A stretch of DNA of 64,000 bases. Source: Sclerotinia nivalis. Its lineage: Eukaryota > Ascomycota > Leotiomycetes > Helotiales > Sclerotiniaceae. Both the position numbers and the translations under genes were made by a program. Under the pieces are notes generated by a model. The model was not told the origin of the DNA and searched no databases. It saw only the letters and a list, made by a program, of their open reading frames with translations. Each line of letters begins with the position of its first letter. Position 1 is the first letter of the stretch. Location of the stretch: assembly GCA_029531795.1 (NCBI GenBank), contig JAPEIS010000001.1, positions 6,696,001 through 6,760,000 on the forward strand. The letters are read 5' to 3'. Shown here in pieces: positions 13,249 through 24,335 of the stretch.

Positions 13249-14526
13249 ATCCTCTTTTTGTGTTATGGAGTAGTATTTGGAGTACTTGGAGTAGTAGTTT
13301 ATATGCAAGAATCTGGAGACGAGATTTGTAGAGTAATATCCTTTTCCTCTACCAGGACATTAAAAGTAATCATTAATATCAATTAATGGTATAGTGAGGT
13401 TAACATCTTCACTTTGTCTAATCTGCCAATTCCGGATGAAGGTTTCTCAGACCCTTTTTTTGCCTTTTTTGGTGAAGAAACACACAAGTATCTAATTACA
13501 ATATGTCTATGATAGGGGGTGTTTTTTTATTTTCATTTCTACTTATTCATTTCTCCCTCTCTTCCTAGCTACTTTGATATTATCCATGTTTCAATCAATA
13601 TCAATTTGTCTATTTAATAAAGTAATAAAGGTGATAAAAATAATATATTCTAGGGCACCTTTGATTGTGGACAAACATACGAAGCGGAGTATCTATATCT
13701 CATTATCCTCTCGAAGGATCGTCAGCTGCGAAATGGAGATGTATGCGGGCAAAGCGGCAGAGCAGAAACCAAGTGAAAAGCTACGAATCAGGAAGGAGAA
13801 ATTCTTTGAGTAGTGTGTAGTTTACAGTTTCCAACGCCGTACATAATATAATCTAAGACACATGCATACATGTTACGCCACAGGAAAAGGAATCAAAAAA
13901 GTAAAAGAGATTGAAGATTGAAGATTGAAGATACACCAAATGATATGGTGGAGTGCAAGCCAGTTACCACAGATTTGGCAGGTTCAAAGGGTTTTGAGGG
14001 TTTTCCTTCTTGTCAGTGTCAAGTGGCATGAATGATCGACTTGCATCTGCAACAGAATAGAGAGCATAAGGTAGAAATCAATGTGAGTGGTAGTAATACG
14101 TGATACAAGAAGCCTTGTTCTCGGGACCGGGAAGTTCATGCAATATTACTTGGGGGCACTTTCTAGGTTCTGCTGCAAAAGCTCCTCGATGTGATATGAT
14201 GACGATGATGCAAACGTTTGCTTGCTTGCATATTACGATACAATTGCAGGACCATACCTGATACTTCATGATTATCTTCTTTTGTGGGAGAGAGAGAGAG
14301 ACGTCAAATTGTTAAAAGGTGGATTCTCAAATGTTAATTGGCTACAACTTGATGATCCTCATTTATATCCCCATGTATATCAAGCAAAGCATTTCGCAAC
14401 ATGGTTTAAAAAAGGGTCGAGAGGATCAACTCATTTCGATTGATGTTTTCAGGGGGGTTTCAATCACTGTGCATTGCGTATTACAACTTTTGAAAGTTCT
14501 GGCCCCAATTACGAGTAGTAAGTATT

Positions 14527-14601
14527 CTTGAATCTTGAATCTTGAATCTCGCGGTTGATATTTGATATTTGATATTTGATATTTGATACTTGATACTTGA
14601 T
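14527..14601 (+). repeat. 7-nt tandem repeats (CTTGAAT and TTGATAT/TTGATAC)
   Basis: Three copies of CTTGAAT are followed, after a short non-repeat, by about five TTGATAT and two TTGATAC units. This is a simple-sequence tract with no sign of function. Confidence 0.9.
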
Positions 14602-15246
14602 AATATTCTGTAAACAACCTTCTACGTTCTAGGATTTCAACCCGAGATGCTTCCAGAGTTCCATTGCGGGTGCTTCTAGAAGATTTAGAAGAATTTCTTC
14701 TTAACTTCTAAGGAAATAAATAAAATCCAGTAATCCAGTAATCCAGTGGGGTCCAAAAGTTTATATCTCATCTTCCTTGTAAGTTTATAACTCTTCAGCC
14801 CTTGTCTTTGTACTTGTAAATTTCAATTTTAGTTGCCGCTTCCTGCGGGATGCTACCACTTTTAGTTTACCAAACTTCAAACTTCAAGGGTACACGGTAC
14901 TCGAGTACACCTTATGGAGTACATCTTACAAAAACTCCCTCGATCGATTCGATTCCAACCCACCTGACCAGGATTGATGGTGACAGGTATGTTATGCTTG
15001 ATGACTTTTTAGTATGAAGTACGAAATGTAAAGGCAGCGTTGAAGTTTCATTAGGGTATGTCGAACGAGTTTCGGTACTTTGCCAATTTTCCTTAGAACG
15101 ATCCTTGTTTGTATCTTTTTCCCTGCCGAGTAGTTCCGATGAAAAGCCTCTATCTAGTACAGGCAGATCTAGTACATGCAGAATGTTTTCGCATTAATCT
15201 CCTTATGCCTACCAAGTCAGCAAGTGGCCAGGTTCAAGTACGGATA

Positions 15247-15271
15247 GGGGGGGGGGGGGGGGGGGGGGGGG
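15247..15271 (+). repeat. G homopolymer, 25 nt
   Basis: Twenty-five consecutive G lie between CGGATA and CATACGG. Such a tract can form G-quadruplex structures and is unstable in replication and sequencing, so its exact length is uncertain. Confidence 0.95.
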
Positions 15272-17925
15272 CATACGGAGTAGTTCGAGGCAAACATCAT
15301 GATGAAATGATGAAAAGCTAAATCTGTACAGAATTTAACCAGCACAGGCCTCATTCCCCCATTTATCGCGCACGCACAGGCAATTAAGTTTCAATTGTGA
15401 GATTCGATAGATCAAGAGGGGCGAACTATAATGGTTTCTTTCTTAAGATCCAAGGTTCAAAGTGAGCAATATAGATATATGACATCCGCAAATGCCGAGC
15501 ACAACGCTGAGAGACTTGGCAAAGCGATCAAAAATACCTCGACCACCGACGATAACCTTTTCAGTATTCAAACATCACATCGAGCCTCCATAACTTGGCA
15601 AGATTCATAAGGCAAGAGGATAAGGGAAGAGGGCTGCTAGGTTTTGTTTTCATTGGATATTGTTCCACCAGATCATCGGGTTCATGCAGGAACAATCAAG
15701 AAGAGAAGTTCTCTAGAGTCACTCACCTGCATACAAGTAGTATGCAAGTCATATCAAATTCATTTAAACCTCCTTCTTTGACCTTCCATCTCCTGCATAG
15801 AAATTTTTGAAACGGAAACTGTAAGGTGGCGATCCCACCTTGTTGTGTTGATTGTTCCGAACACCTGCATATCAGTGTTCCATCGCATAAATGCGAATTA
15901 CATTCTGCAGTGTTTTTGGTTACAATTACTTTTTTTCGGCGTACAAAGTCGTGGCAGATAAGTACCGACTTTCTAGAAGGATTCGAGAATTTCCGAAAGA
16001 GTTTCTTTTGCTGCAGGAGATGTGTGAGGCAAATGAAGGATATTTTTGGGGGGGGGGGGAATTCGTATACCAATATTTCATTTGCGATGAAATTGTATCT
16101 GTTATTTTTGCATGAATAAATTTGCAATACGAGGTTTGAGGGGTTGATTGCTTTTAAAATACCAAATCTTAGCACAAGTGTGAATGTTCGTGGAAGGATC
16201 AGGTTTCGTAGGGTATCATCAATAGATAGGCTTTGACTTTCAATATTCGTATCCTGAATGAGTGGGGAAGAGAGAATGTTCATGGATTGAATTTCATTCG
16301 CGAGTGGTATTCTTCTACTATTATAGTAAACCTTTCCCGGAAAGGGGGGAGGGTCAAAATACTGGATTCTTAACAACCAGAATTTCATTGTACCTTCAAC
16401 GAGCTGCTCGATTCAATACACCCTCTTCTCACTTTTTCCACTCCATCTTACCGAATATTGTACCTAATTAGGGCTCACACTCTTTCTCCAAAACACTTTG
16501 GCCGGTACGCCCTATCAACACGAGAAAACATAATCCATCCACCATAAATCTGCCCATTCTTTGACAAACGCGGCGTTTCCGGCATATACATTCAACACTC
16601 ACGAATATCCATGCTCTATTCCTCTTAGGTTCTGCCCACTTCCACTCCTCTTCCACGATACCATGGACTCACAACTTACAACTCTCAACATATTCATATT
16701 GCACGAATATCCCGTATTCGGATATACAAGATATGGATCTGTATATCACACCCATATGCAAACCCAGCAGAGGGATATATATACAAATGAAGAACTAGGA
16801 ATCGTATCTGGATTCGAAGCCGCGGATGGAAAATAATGAGGGGGATAGTATGTTTGAGCGTGAACGTGAGCGTGGACTTGAGGCTGGATATGTGGTTGAT
16901 AAGTATACATCTAACTAATAATTACATTTCTGCGATATATCATCTGAGCCTATACAACCAGTACCTGTGCAATCTATATATAATAAGAAAACCAGGTATA
17001 TCCATATCCATATTCGATCCCAGTAGCAGCGCCATATCCATACCGGTAAGATTCGTATGGATATAGATATCTGAACATTTGAATAGTAGAGTAGCAGATT
17101 GGAAATTGGATGGATGTATTTATAAGTTGTTGTGCGTGAACGCGGATCTGTATAAAGGAGGGGGGGGAAGCGGGTTCTATAACGCACCTGGGAATTGAGG
17201 ATGAGGTTTAGGGTGATGAGGCTTGAGTAGGTGGGTGAGAGGGACATTTTGTTCTTGAGATGGTATGTGTGATGTTATATGATGTGATGTGATGGGAGCT
17301 ACATATATACGTATATGTATAGTAATTTTGAACTAATATATATTTAGATCATTTTTAGTTTTGTAATTCTATTACTCGAGTATATTGTTATAAGTTTAAT
17401 CTTATATCGAGAGGAATCTAAGTCGTGTGAGTAAGAGCGGGTAATGATATGAATTCAAATTAAAGTAGATATAGATGGTTTTTGATCTAGCTATCTGATA
17501 AGTAGTGGATGAATTCGAGTGGCATTTAGATTATTTTATCTCTGCGAGTTATCTCTATATAATTTGGGATTTGAGGTTTTAGTAACATAATAAAGAAGTG
17601 ATAGATAGAGATATAAACTTAGATCTTTTTTGATAGTTATTTATTATCGTCAACTATCTATCTATATAGATATCTGTCGGGATATTCATCACGTGAATCA
17701 CTAGTATTGGCGCTAGTGCCTGGGCAGTGACCATTAGTTCTTTAGACAAATCAATACAAGGAATACAGTACAGGTATTGAAGCTTCACGTCGCCGTACCC
17801 GTTCCCACCGACATATATAGATATCATTATTAAATGGATTAACTCGATCAAAAGGCTCATCCATCGCCCACCCCATCCAGTAAATATAGCCCCCAAATCC
17901 CACAGCCCACCAATTAAAAAACCCC

Positions 17926-18028
17926 GGGCTTCTGGCGCAATGGCAACGCGTTTGACTTCGACTTCTATATGAAAATTATAGCTGATAACGACATCAAAAG
18001 ATTACAGGTTCGAGTCCTGTGGGGCTCA
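17926..18028 (+). tRNA. tRNA-Arg (anticodon TCG) with a 31-nt intron
   Basis: All cloverleaf parts can be traced. The acceptor GGGCTTC (17926-17932) pairs with GGGGCTC (18021-18027) using three G-U wobbles. The D arm is GCGCAATGGCAACGC. The anticodon stem TTTGA (17951-17955) pairs with TCAAA (17994-17998). The loop is C-T-TCG-A plus A at 17993. The variable loop is AGATT and the T arm is ACAGG-TTCGAGT-CCTGT. The intron (17962-17992) sits after position 37, the normal place for eukaryotic nuclear tRNA introns. Anticodon UCG reads CGA arginine codons. The body closely resembles fungal tRNA-Arg. The discriminator is A at 18028, and T-rich sequence follows (TTTTC at about 18032-18036, a longer T run near 18050), consistent with Pol III termination. 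Confidence 0.88.
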
Positions 18029-18860
18029 TCATTTTCTTCTTGTAAATTCTTTTTTTTTTAAGATATTTGAATAAGAAATGGAAGATTTGATATTTCGAGA
18101 ACCGATGCCCGTGAGCAGATTTGGATGATTTTTATATAGATAGTTAGCTGTGTCTTATAATTATAGATTTGGTAATGTTCTGGGATTAATGTTGAAGGCT
18201 ATCTGGATGAGTAGTTTGTGTTTGTGTTTGATATGTATATATATATATATCTAATATATCTAGTATACCTGGGTAGATAGAGTATCTCTAGATTGTTTTC
18301 ATATTCGAGTGAATCGAGTGAATGTTTTGGGTGTAGATAAGAAGGGATTAAAATGGAATAAATTCGAAAGATATAAGAATATTTATATACGCGTTGATTT
18401 GATCTAGATTTCATATTCACTATTTGATATTCTAATTAAATAATTACTATACCCAGGTATTATTCTGTAACTGGATGAGGATAAGATGGGGATAGGGATG
18501 AGGATGAAATGTAAGGTGCAAAGTGATGAAATTGTAGGATTGAGAGGAGAGAATATAATTATTGAGTCAATTTAAAGAAGAGAGCTTTTGAATGAATGGG
18601 CATATATTTGATGTTTACTCTTGTATAATTTGTAAATGTGAAATGTAAGAGATATATATACATATATATATATATAATAGAGGACAAATAGAGGAGAATG
18701 AAGGGTATGTAATAGATGGTTGAATAAGTTCGAATAAACGTTTCTCCATAGTAAACAATCAATGCTCCTTTCTTTTCATATCTCATGCAAACATAACACA
18801 TCCCAGCACACCTATCTAACCTTTCTCTATCATGTACCATACCTTCAACCTACTATCTAT
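18029..18860. other. AT-rich spacer between tRNA-Arg and the capping protein gene
   Basis: No gene is supported. The tRNA terminator T run lies near 18050. TA-rich microsatellite-like stretches occur at about 18236-18252 and 18652-18678. The end is the 3' side of the actin capping protein gene. Confidence 0.5.
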
Positions 18861-19889
18861 CTACCTCTTCATAGCATCTAACATCTCCCCCCTAACCTTC
18901 CTCTCCTTAGCCCCCTCACTCAAACTCCCCAAACTCCTCAAATCCCCAACCACATCCTTTGCCTTCCCAAAATAAACCTCCTGTAACAAATTTCTCATCT
19001 TCAACTCCATATCCTCAACCAATCTTCCAATATTAGCTATATGTTCCGCATCATCTAGAATTGGTAAATCCGCCTCGATTTGTCGTGTCATATTTCCGCT
19101 TAGATCCATTTCGCCGAGTTCGTTTCCGTTGGTGGAGAGTGAGAGGATTACAGTAGATGTGAGTTTGTAATGAGCGGTGCGGGCACGATCAACAGCTTCG
19201 AATACGTGAATGCTGTCCCAAGAACCTGCGGAGCTGGATGATGTAGGTGCGACTATTAATGCAAATTAGTATCCATCATTCAATATGCCAAATATCCCCG
19301 CATCGAAAAAAAATCAAAAGAAATAATCCTCACCTTTCTTCAAAAGAACTACTCCCGCAAACCCATCATCCAAATTCCAAAAATAAACACTACTAACACC
19401 TCCCTCATAATACAACTCCCTATAAACATCAAAAGCCTCATTCGCTCGAATTTCCATCTTTCTAACCCTTTCACTAGGCACAGCACCTTCACCCGCCCCA
19501 TCATTATTTCCCTGATCATCAATACCACCGGGTGTCGTACCACCTACAGGTGTCTCAAACTCACCACTCCATGGCGAACGATAGCTATCGCCATCACGGT
19601 TATAATCGCAGAGAAGGTAATCGCGACCGGTTTTGCGGCAGCGAGAAATAGTAAGAGGTTGATCGACGGAGCTGAGGAGATCTTCTGTTAAGGAGGGGAC
19701 GAGATCAATGAGGGAGTTTAGGTGGGTGGTGGTGTGTTTGGGGTTGAGACGGCGGAGAAGATCCCTGCGGAGGTTAATGAGTTAGTGAGTTATCGTATAT
19801 GGGTTTTTATTCGCAGATGTAAGTTTTTTGGTGATAGGAAGGATATCAAAAGCTTACAGCGCGCTATCAAATTGATCAACTTCTGCCAT
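18861..19889 (-). CDS. CAP2: F-actin-capping protein subunit beta
   Basis: CapZ beta forms a heterodimer with the alpha subunit and caps actin filament barbed ends in cortical patches. Three exons: a 32-nt first exon 19889-19858, then 19764-19334 and 19252-18861. The introns are 93 and 81 nt. The product is 284 aa, typical for the family. The start [21 protein letters not shown] is the family's conserved N-terminus and is only recovered by splicing the short first exon. Other marks are [39 protein letters not shown], and the C-terminal half [32 protein letters not shown]. An insertion of about 20 residues, rich in Gly, Asn and Asp, follows the [10 protein letters not shown] segment; such insertions occur in fungal homologues. 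It lies in a row of - strand housekeeping genes. Confidence 0.94.
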
Positions 19890-20356
19890 TTTGAAAGTGG
19901 TTGTATGAACTATGGAGCTTGCGTTGTCAAAGTTGAAGATGGAGGGGTTGACGGTCAAGGTACGTTTTAGCGAGCAGCCGGGGTCTGAACGACAACGAGG
20001 GGTTATCAATTTCCACGTATTGAAAGCTTACTGGGAAAATTCGGGGGGAAAATGATACAAATTCACTAAAGTAATTATGAGTATTATTGTGTTTTGAGTT
20101 GTATAATTATGTATATGCTATTTCTGGCGTAAATACAACATTGAGCACGACAAGACTCAAGCAAGGAAAACCAGCTATATGCAACCAATTCATTCACCAC
20201 CCTCAAGTTTGGATCAAGTTCCCTCCATCCATACGCCAGAGGTTAGCCATCCACCCCTTTTAAAGTGCTCCAAGCCAATGTAATAACTCCATTGTAATGA
20301 ATCATCCCCCCTACTTATTGTACAATGCGAATGCAATGCAAAACCAGGAATCCATC
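19890..20356. other. Spacer between capping protein and LSD1-like genes
   Basis: It contains the capping-protein promoter and the 3' side of the LSD1-like gene, both on the - strand. No coding feature is seen. Confidence 0.45.
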
Positions 20357-23300
20357 TTACAAATCCAGTTCCGAACCAGAATCTTCAGCATAACCACTCG
20401 CGTTCCTCTTTGCTTTTCTATCACGTCTCCAAGGGCTACCAATGTCTTCGTCTGGACCTGGTAGGCTTGGGTGATCCTTTTCATATTGTACTCTGAAATC
20501 CCAAGCGTCTTTATCCCATTTCGCCGATTTCACATTATAATCCGCAACAGCTTCTTGATAGATTCGTTTTCGTTCGAAAGCCCTGTCAATATAAGGTTTC
20601 TTTACGTCCTCTGGAGCTTCACTCCACATTTTTGTGATCATTTTCTTAACTTCGTTGGTAATTGGTTTACCTTTCCCCGGCCTTCGACCTTCCTCACATT
20701 TTCTTTTAGCTTCCTCCCATGTATCCTTACTGTACATTTGATAGGAATTGGAGTGGTTCTTTGCAGGCTTCCAAGGTCGATCACCGAGCTTTGCGTATAT
20801 CGCATTCCATATCTCGATTTCATATGCCTCAAGACGCGCCTGTTTTGGATCCTTAGGAACTTCAATGGCCTCAGCCTTTCTTTTTGATGCCGATTCCTTG
20901 GGTGGAATGAGATTCTCCGGAACTTCTATTGGTCCGATGATAGATTCCAATACCTCCGAGGCTGCCCTAAGACCCGAGATGTAAGCTCCATGAACGGTGG
21001 CTGGATGTGTACCACAAGTATGCTCTCCACCGAAGAAGAGGTTACCAATAGGCTTTGCCATGACTCCGTAATCATCACTTTGGAAATTTGGCCCAGTGTA
21101 AGAATAACTGCCACGGGAGAATTGGTCTTTGCCCCAACGAGTAACAATCGACTCTACAGGCATAGGAATGTGATCACCGAAAACGCCTCTTAGAACTGTT
21201 GTAGCCTCATATATCAATTCTTCGTTTGAGGTCTTCTCCGTATGGAACGCTGCGTCGCCCGCCATGAGAGCTAGTAAAGTTGGCATACCGGATGTTTTTG
21301 TGCAGTTAAACCACTGGAAAAATCTTCCCCTATGTGTGAAATATTCTCCTTGGTCTAGACTGAATTTGTTGGGTGGATTACGTAGAGTTCCAAAGATATC
21401 TCGACCTTGATCCCAAAAAGGCTCTTTGTAGACCATGATGATTTTGTTGAGGATCCCATAACCAATCCGCTGAATTGCACCAGTCTTCCATGAAGGTAGC
21501 TCTGGTTCAAATTCAATCTTGTTTTGCTTCAAAACACCCAGCGGAATAGTGGAGACGATGTAATTTGCCTCGATTGACTCGCCGTTCTCACAGTCAATCC
21601 TAGATGAGGCAATGGTAGGATGAGGATTGTAGACAATACGTTTCACTGCACTTCTTTTCTTCACATCCAGTAGTCGTGGGAAACTTAGTAGACCTCGAGG
21701 AACTTGTTGGTAACCTCCTGTGACCATTGTGTGCTTGCCTTCCCATTCATTACCGGCATCGAGATCCCAACCTCCCAAACTCAACTTATTGCAGGTGATC
21801 GCATTACTGTACTCGAGATTTGCGACGTGCCAATTAATGAGCCTGAGATCAAGCGGAGTGAAATCAATCATTCTCATATACTGTCGAATAGCGTCATCAA
21901 ATACTGATCCAAGTGTAGCATTCTCTTTGCTCGTCGGTCGTTCAAGGTCTAGATCAAATTCGATGCCAACACCATCTCTAAGCTTCCATCCAATCTCGCG
22001 GGCTTTGTAAGCAGCAGTATGCACAGCTGGAATTCCGGGCTCCAAATGGGCTCTTCCAGTGAGCCTGTCTGATGCCACTGGCACCATTTGTTCGAGAGCA
22101 GATGATTTCTCACTTGCAACAGACTGCGTGGCAAGACTGGCTCTATTCTCAACCTCGCTAATTGTTCTGGATCCATCCCCATTGCCATCGCGTCCTGCAT
22201 CTAGGTGGTCTCTATCACCATCGATGAGAGGCGGTGGTGCAATTTTGAATTTGTACTCGCCAACACGGTCGAGGATATAATTGAAAAGCTTCTCGGCATG
22301 CTGATCGCGTTCGAGGTCAACCGGGCGACCATCATCATAGATCGTAGTATCTGGCTTCAATGGATGATAAGGCAGCGCCAGTTGTCCTCTTACAATAACG
22401 TTCAGCGGATTGCCACGATCAAAACCTGTAATAATCATACCACCCATTTCTGCAGTATATCGACTGCCGGGAATTAGGGTTGGATATTCTGGTCGCGATT
22501 CGTATTGCCGAGAATATACTCTCCCACCAACTCGGTCTCTGCCTTCAATTATGACTACATGGGGTAATTCCTCACCCATTTCATGAAAACGATCTTCGAA
22601 TTGGGCAAAGAGGCTTTCTAATTGTCTAGCACAGCCTAAGCCAGACATACCAGCTCCAATGACGGCAATAGTTCGCCTGTTTCGTCCGGTACTTCGCATC
22701 TCGCTTTTATCTATTTTGGACTCTGGATTTTCGAGACAACCGTAGTTGATATAACCGCGCCGAGCCAACCATTCGTGGCATATTCGAGCAGCTTCAAACC
22801 AACGGACATCTCTTGCACATCCAATAGCTTCATTTCTCATTACATGTATCGAGGGATTGCGGGTCCAAAGCCGGAGGATTCCATTTCTGATATTGAGATA
22901 CGTCGTGACCTGTTGATGGCTTATATGCCTACGTAACATATGATACTCCTCTGGATGCAAAGTGTATGGACTGAGCCGTGATGACTCTGCTGCTGCAATG
23001 CACTGTCTGGCATATTCCGCTGGATGAATATCCGCGGGTATCGATTCTTTCGGACGTACATTATATTTTTGTCTATTTTCATCCAAGGATGATATCTTTG
23101 TAACCTCTCCGAAATGTTTATCGACATATGCTGGAGAATCAGGGTGGCTTGACAGTGAGGACAGTGATGAGGTACCGTCGTCGTGATCTGTAGTCATTGA
23201 TGAGGCTAAAGAATCTCGAGCGCTTTCGGGCTTCAGGATTATGTTGCCATCCGAGGCGTATTTGGATTGACCTGCAGCTCTATAAAAAGGTCAATAAAAA

Positions 23301-23765
23301 CATCGACGGCTCATTCGGAACCCCACAAGCCAAAAGGGGATGGTCGATTAATACATACTTTTTATTGACGTTCGTACTAGGTTTGGGATCCTTGATGACC
23401 CTTGCACGGGATTTGACATCAGATTGAAAATGATCAGTAGAGGTGTCAACGATGATAGTATGCTCAAAAGTTTCGAAAGCTGGTTGTGATTCAATGGTAT
23501 CGATTGTTGGGTCGAAGCCAGGAGTAGAAATAGTACCAGGGGTGGATGAAACTCTTGCGTTCTCCGTAGACTCGAATATAGCAAGGTGGGAATCTAATTC
23601 TTGAAATCCCATCAATGTATCATGACCCAAGTCATCTTGTTGACTTATCTGGGCATCCATCGTGGTTGCCATGTCGGGAGGTCTAAACCCTGTGACTTCT
23701 CTGGAATGCTTCGATATAAAAGTGTGTTGGCAGGGCTCAGAATTGCGAGACGACGAAGTGCCCAT
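20357..23765 (-). CDS. LSD1/KDM1-type protein: SWIRM, amine oxidase and HMG box
   Basis: This is a homologue of lysine-specific histone demethylase 1, a nuclear FAD-dependent amine oxidase acting on methylated histone H3 tails. Two exons, 23765-23359 and 23279-20357, are separated by a 79-nt GTATGT..TATAG intron; the product is 1109 aa. The N-terminal about 200 residues are low complexity. A SWIRM domain follows at about 215-320 (IPADIHPAEYARQC .. CHEWLARRGYINYG). The FAD loop is AVIGAGMSGLGCARQLE near 340-357. The amine-oxidase domain runs to about 915 and ends with NLFFGGEHTCGTHPATVHGA, the FAD-contacting motif. An HMG-box-like region (about 975-1060, RPWKPAKNHSNSYQMYSKDT) closes the protein, the arrangement seen in fungal LSD1 proteins. 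A loop of about 60 residues inside the oxidase domain is Ser/Asp-rich and probably disordered. The ATG at 23765 was taken as the longest; MATTMDAQ, 31 codons later, is an alternative start. Confidence 0.92.
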
Positions 23766-24335
23766 TGACAGGCCTCAAGCCATGAGCCGAATTAACCCCT
23801 TATTATTGTCCAATTCGATAGGATGTGCACTCAAATTTCTGCTTTGATAACGTCAGGACCTTCATATAACTAACATATAGAGATATACGTCTTACACGTG
23901 GATTAGTCTCACCTCTGTCATTGAACATATTGCGATGGATGTCGCACACCGCACCGAGTCTCAGATATGTAATTGTCCGTATATCATCGGTATTCGCAAG
24001 CGAAACTTTCAAAGGTGTTTTTAGGACTCGAGAGAATCTGTTGATCGTTGTGTCGTACGATATGAATATATCATGTCTGATGGGATCTCGGCTGGGCAAA
24101 AGATGCGGATAGCGATCACGTGCGGTGTTTATTTAGTTTTAGAACGAAGTTGACAAGGAACCCTAAAATTGCAATACCTCCGAGCAGTGCATTCCAGACA
24201 TCGAGGAGAGGAAGGTCAAGATGATGTTTTTGCAAATAGTTTCATTGTTGGCAAATATTCTCATTTAGGATTACTATTATTGAAGTAGGCACTCTGCCCC
24301 TTTTATCTTTTGTTCATGATAATTCTCATTGTTCT
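23766..24335. other. Spacer between LSD1-like and VPS33 genes
   Basis: It holds the LSD1-like upstream region and the VPS33 3' side. Overlapping short frames on both strands have no protein character. Confidence 0.45.

Larger units (their letters stand above)
12749..17925. other. Long gene-poor spacer with simple repeats
   Basis: About 5.2 kb with no gene I can support. It holds a 9-nt tandem (13175-13248), 7-nt tandems (14527-14601), a 25-nt G run (15247-15271) and a 12-nt G run (16048-16059). One 221-codon open frame on the - strand (16388-15723) has no recognisable domain and contains the G-run region. I treat it as chance, but it is the only long frame here. The stretch after 17250 is AT-rich. 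Confidence 0.5.

Noticed and set aside
13128..13331. Leu/Val-rich small protein
   Set aside because: Produced by the 9-nt GGTCTTGGT tandem repeat.
15723..16388. 221-codon open frame on the - strand
   Set aside because: No domain, no coding-like pattern, a G homopolymer inside it, and competing frames on the other strand. Left as chance, although its length is notable.
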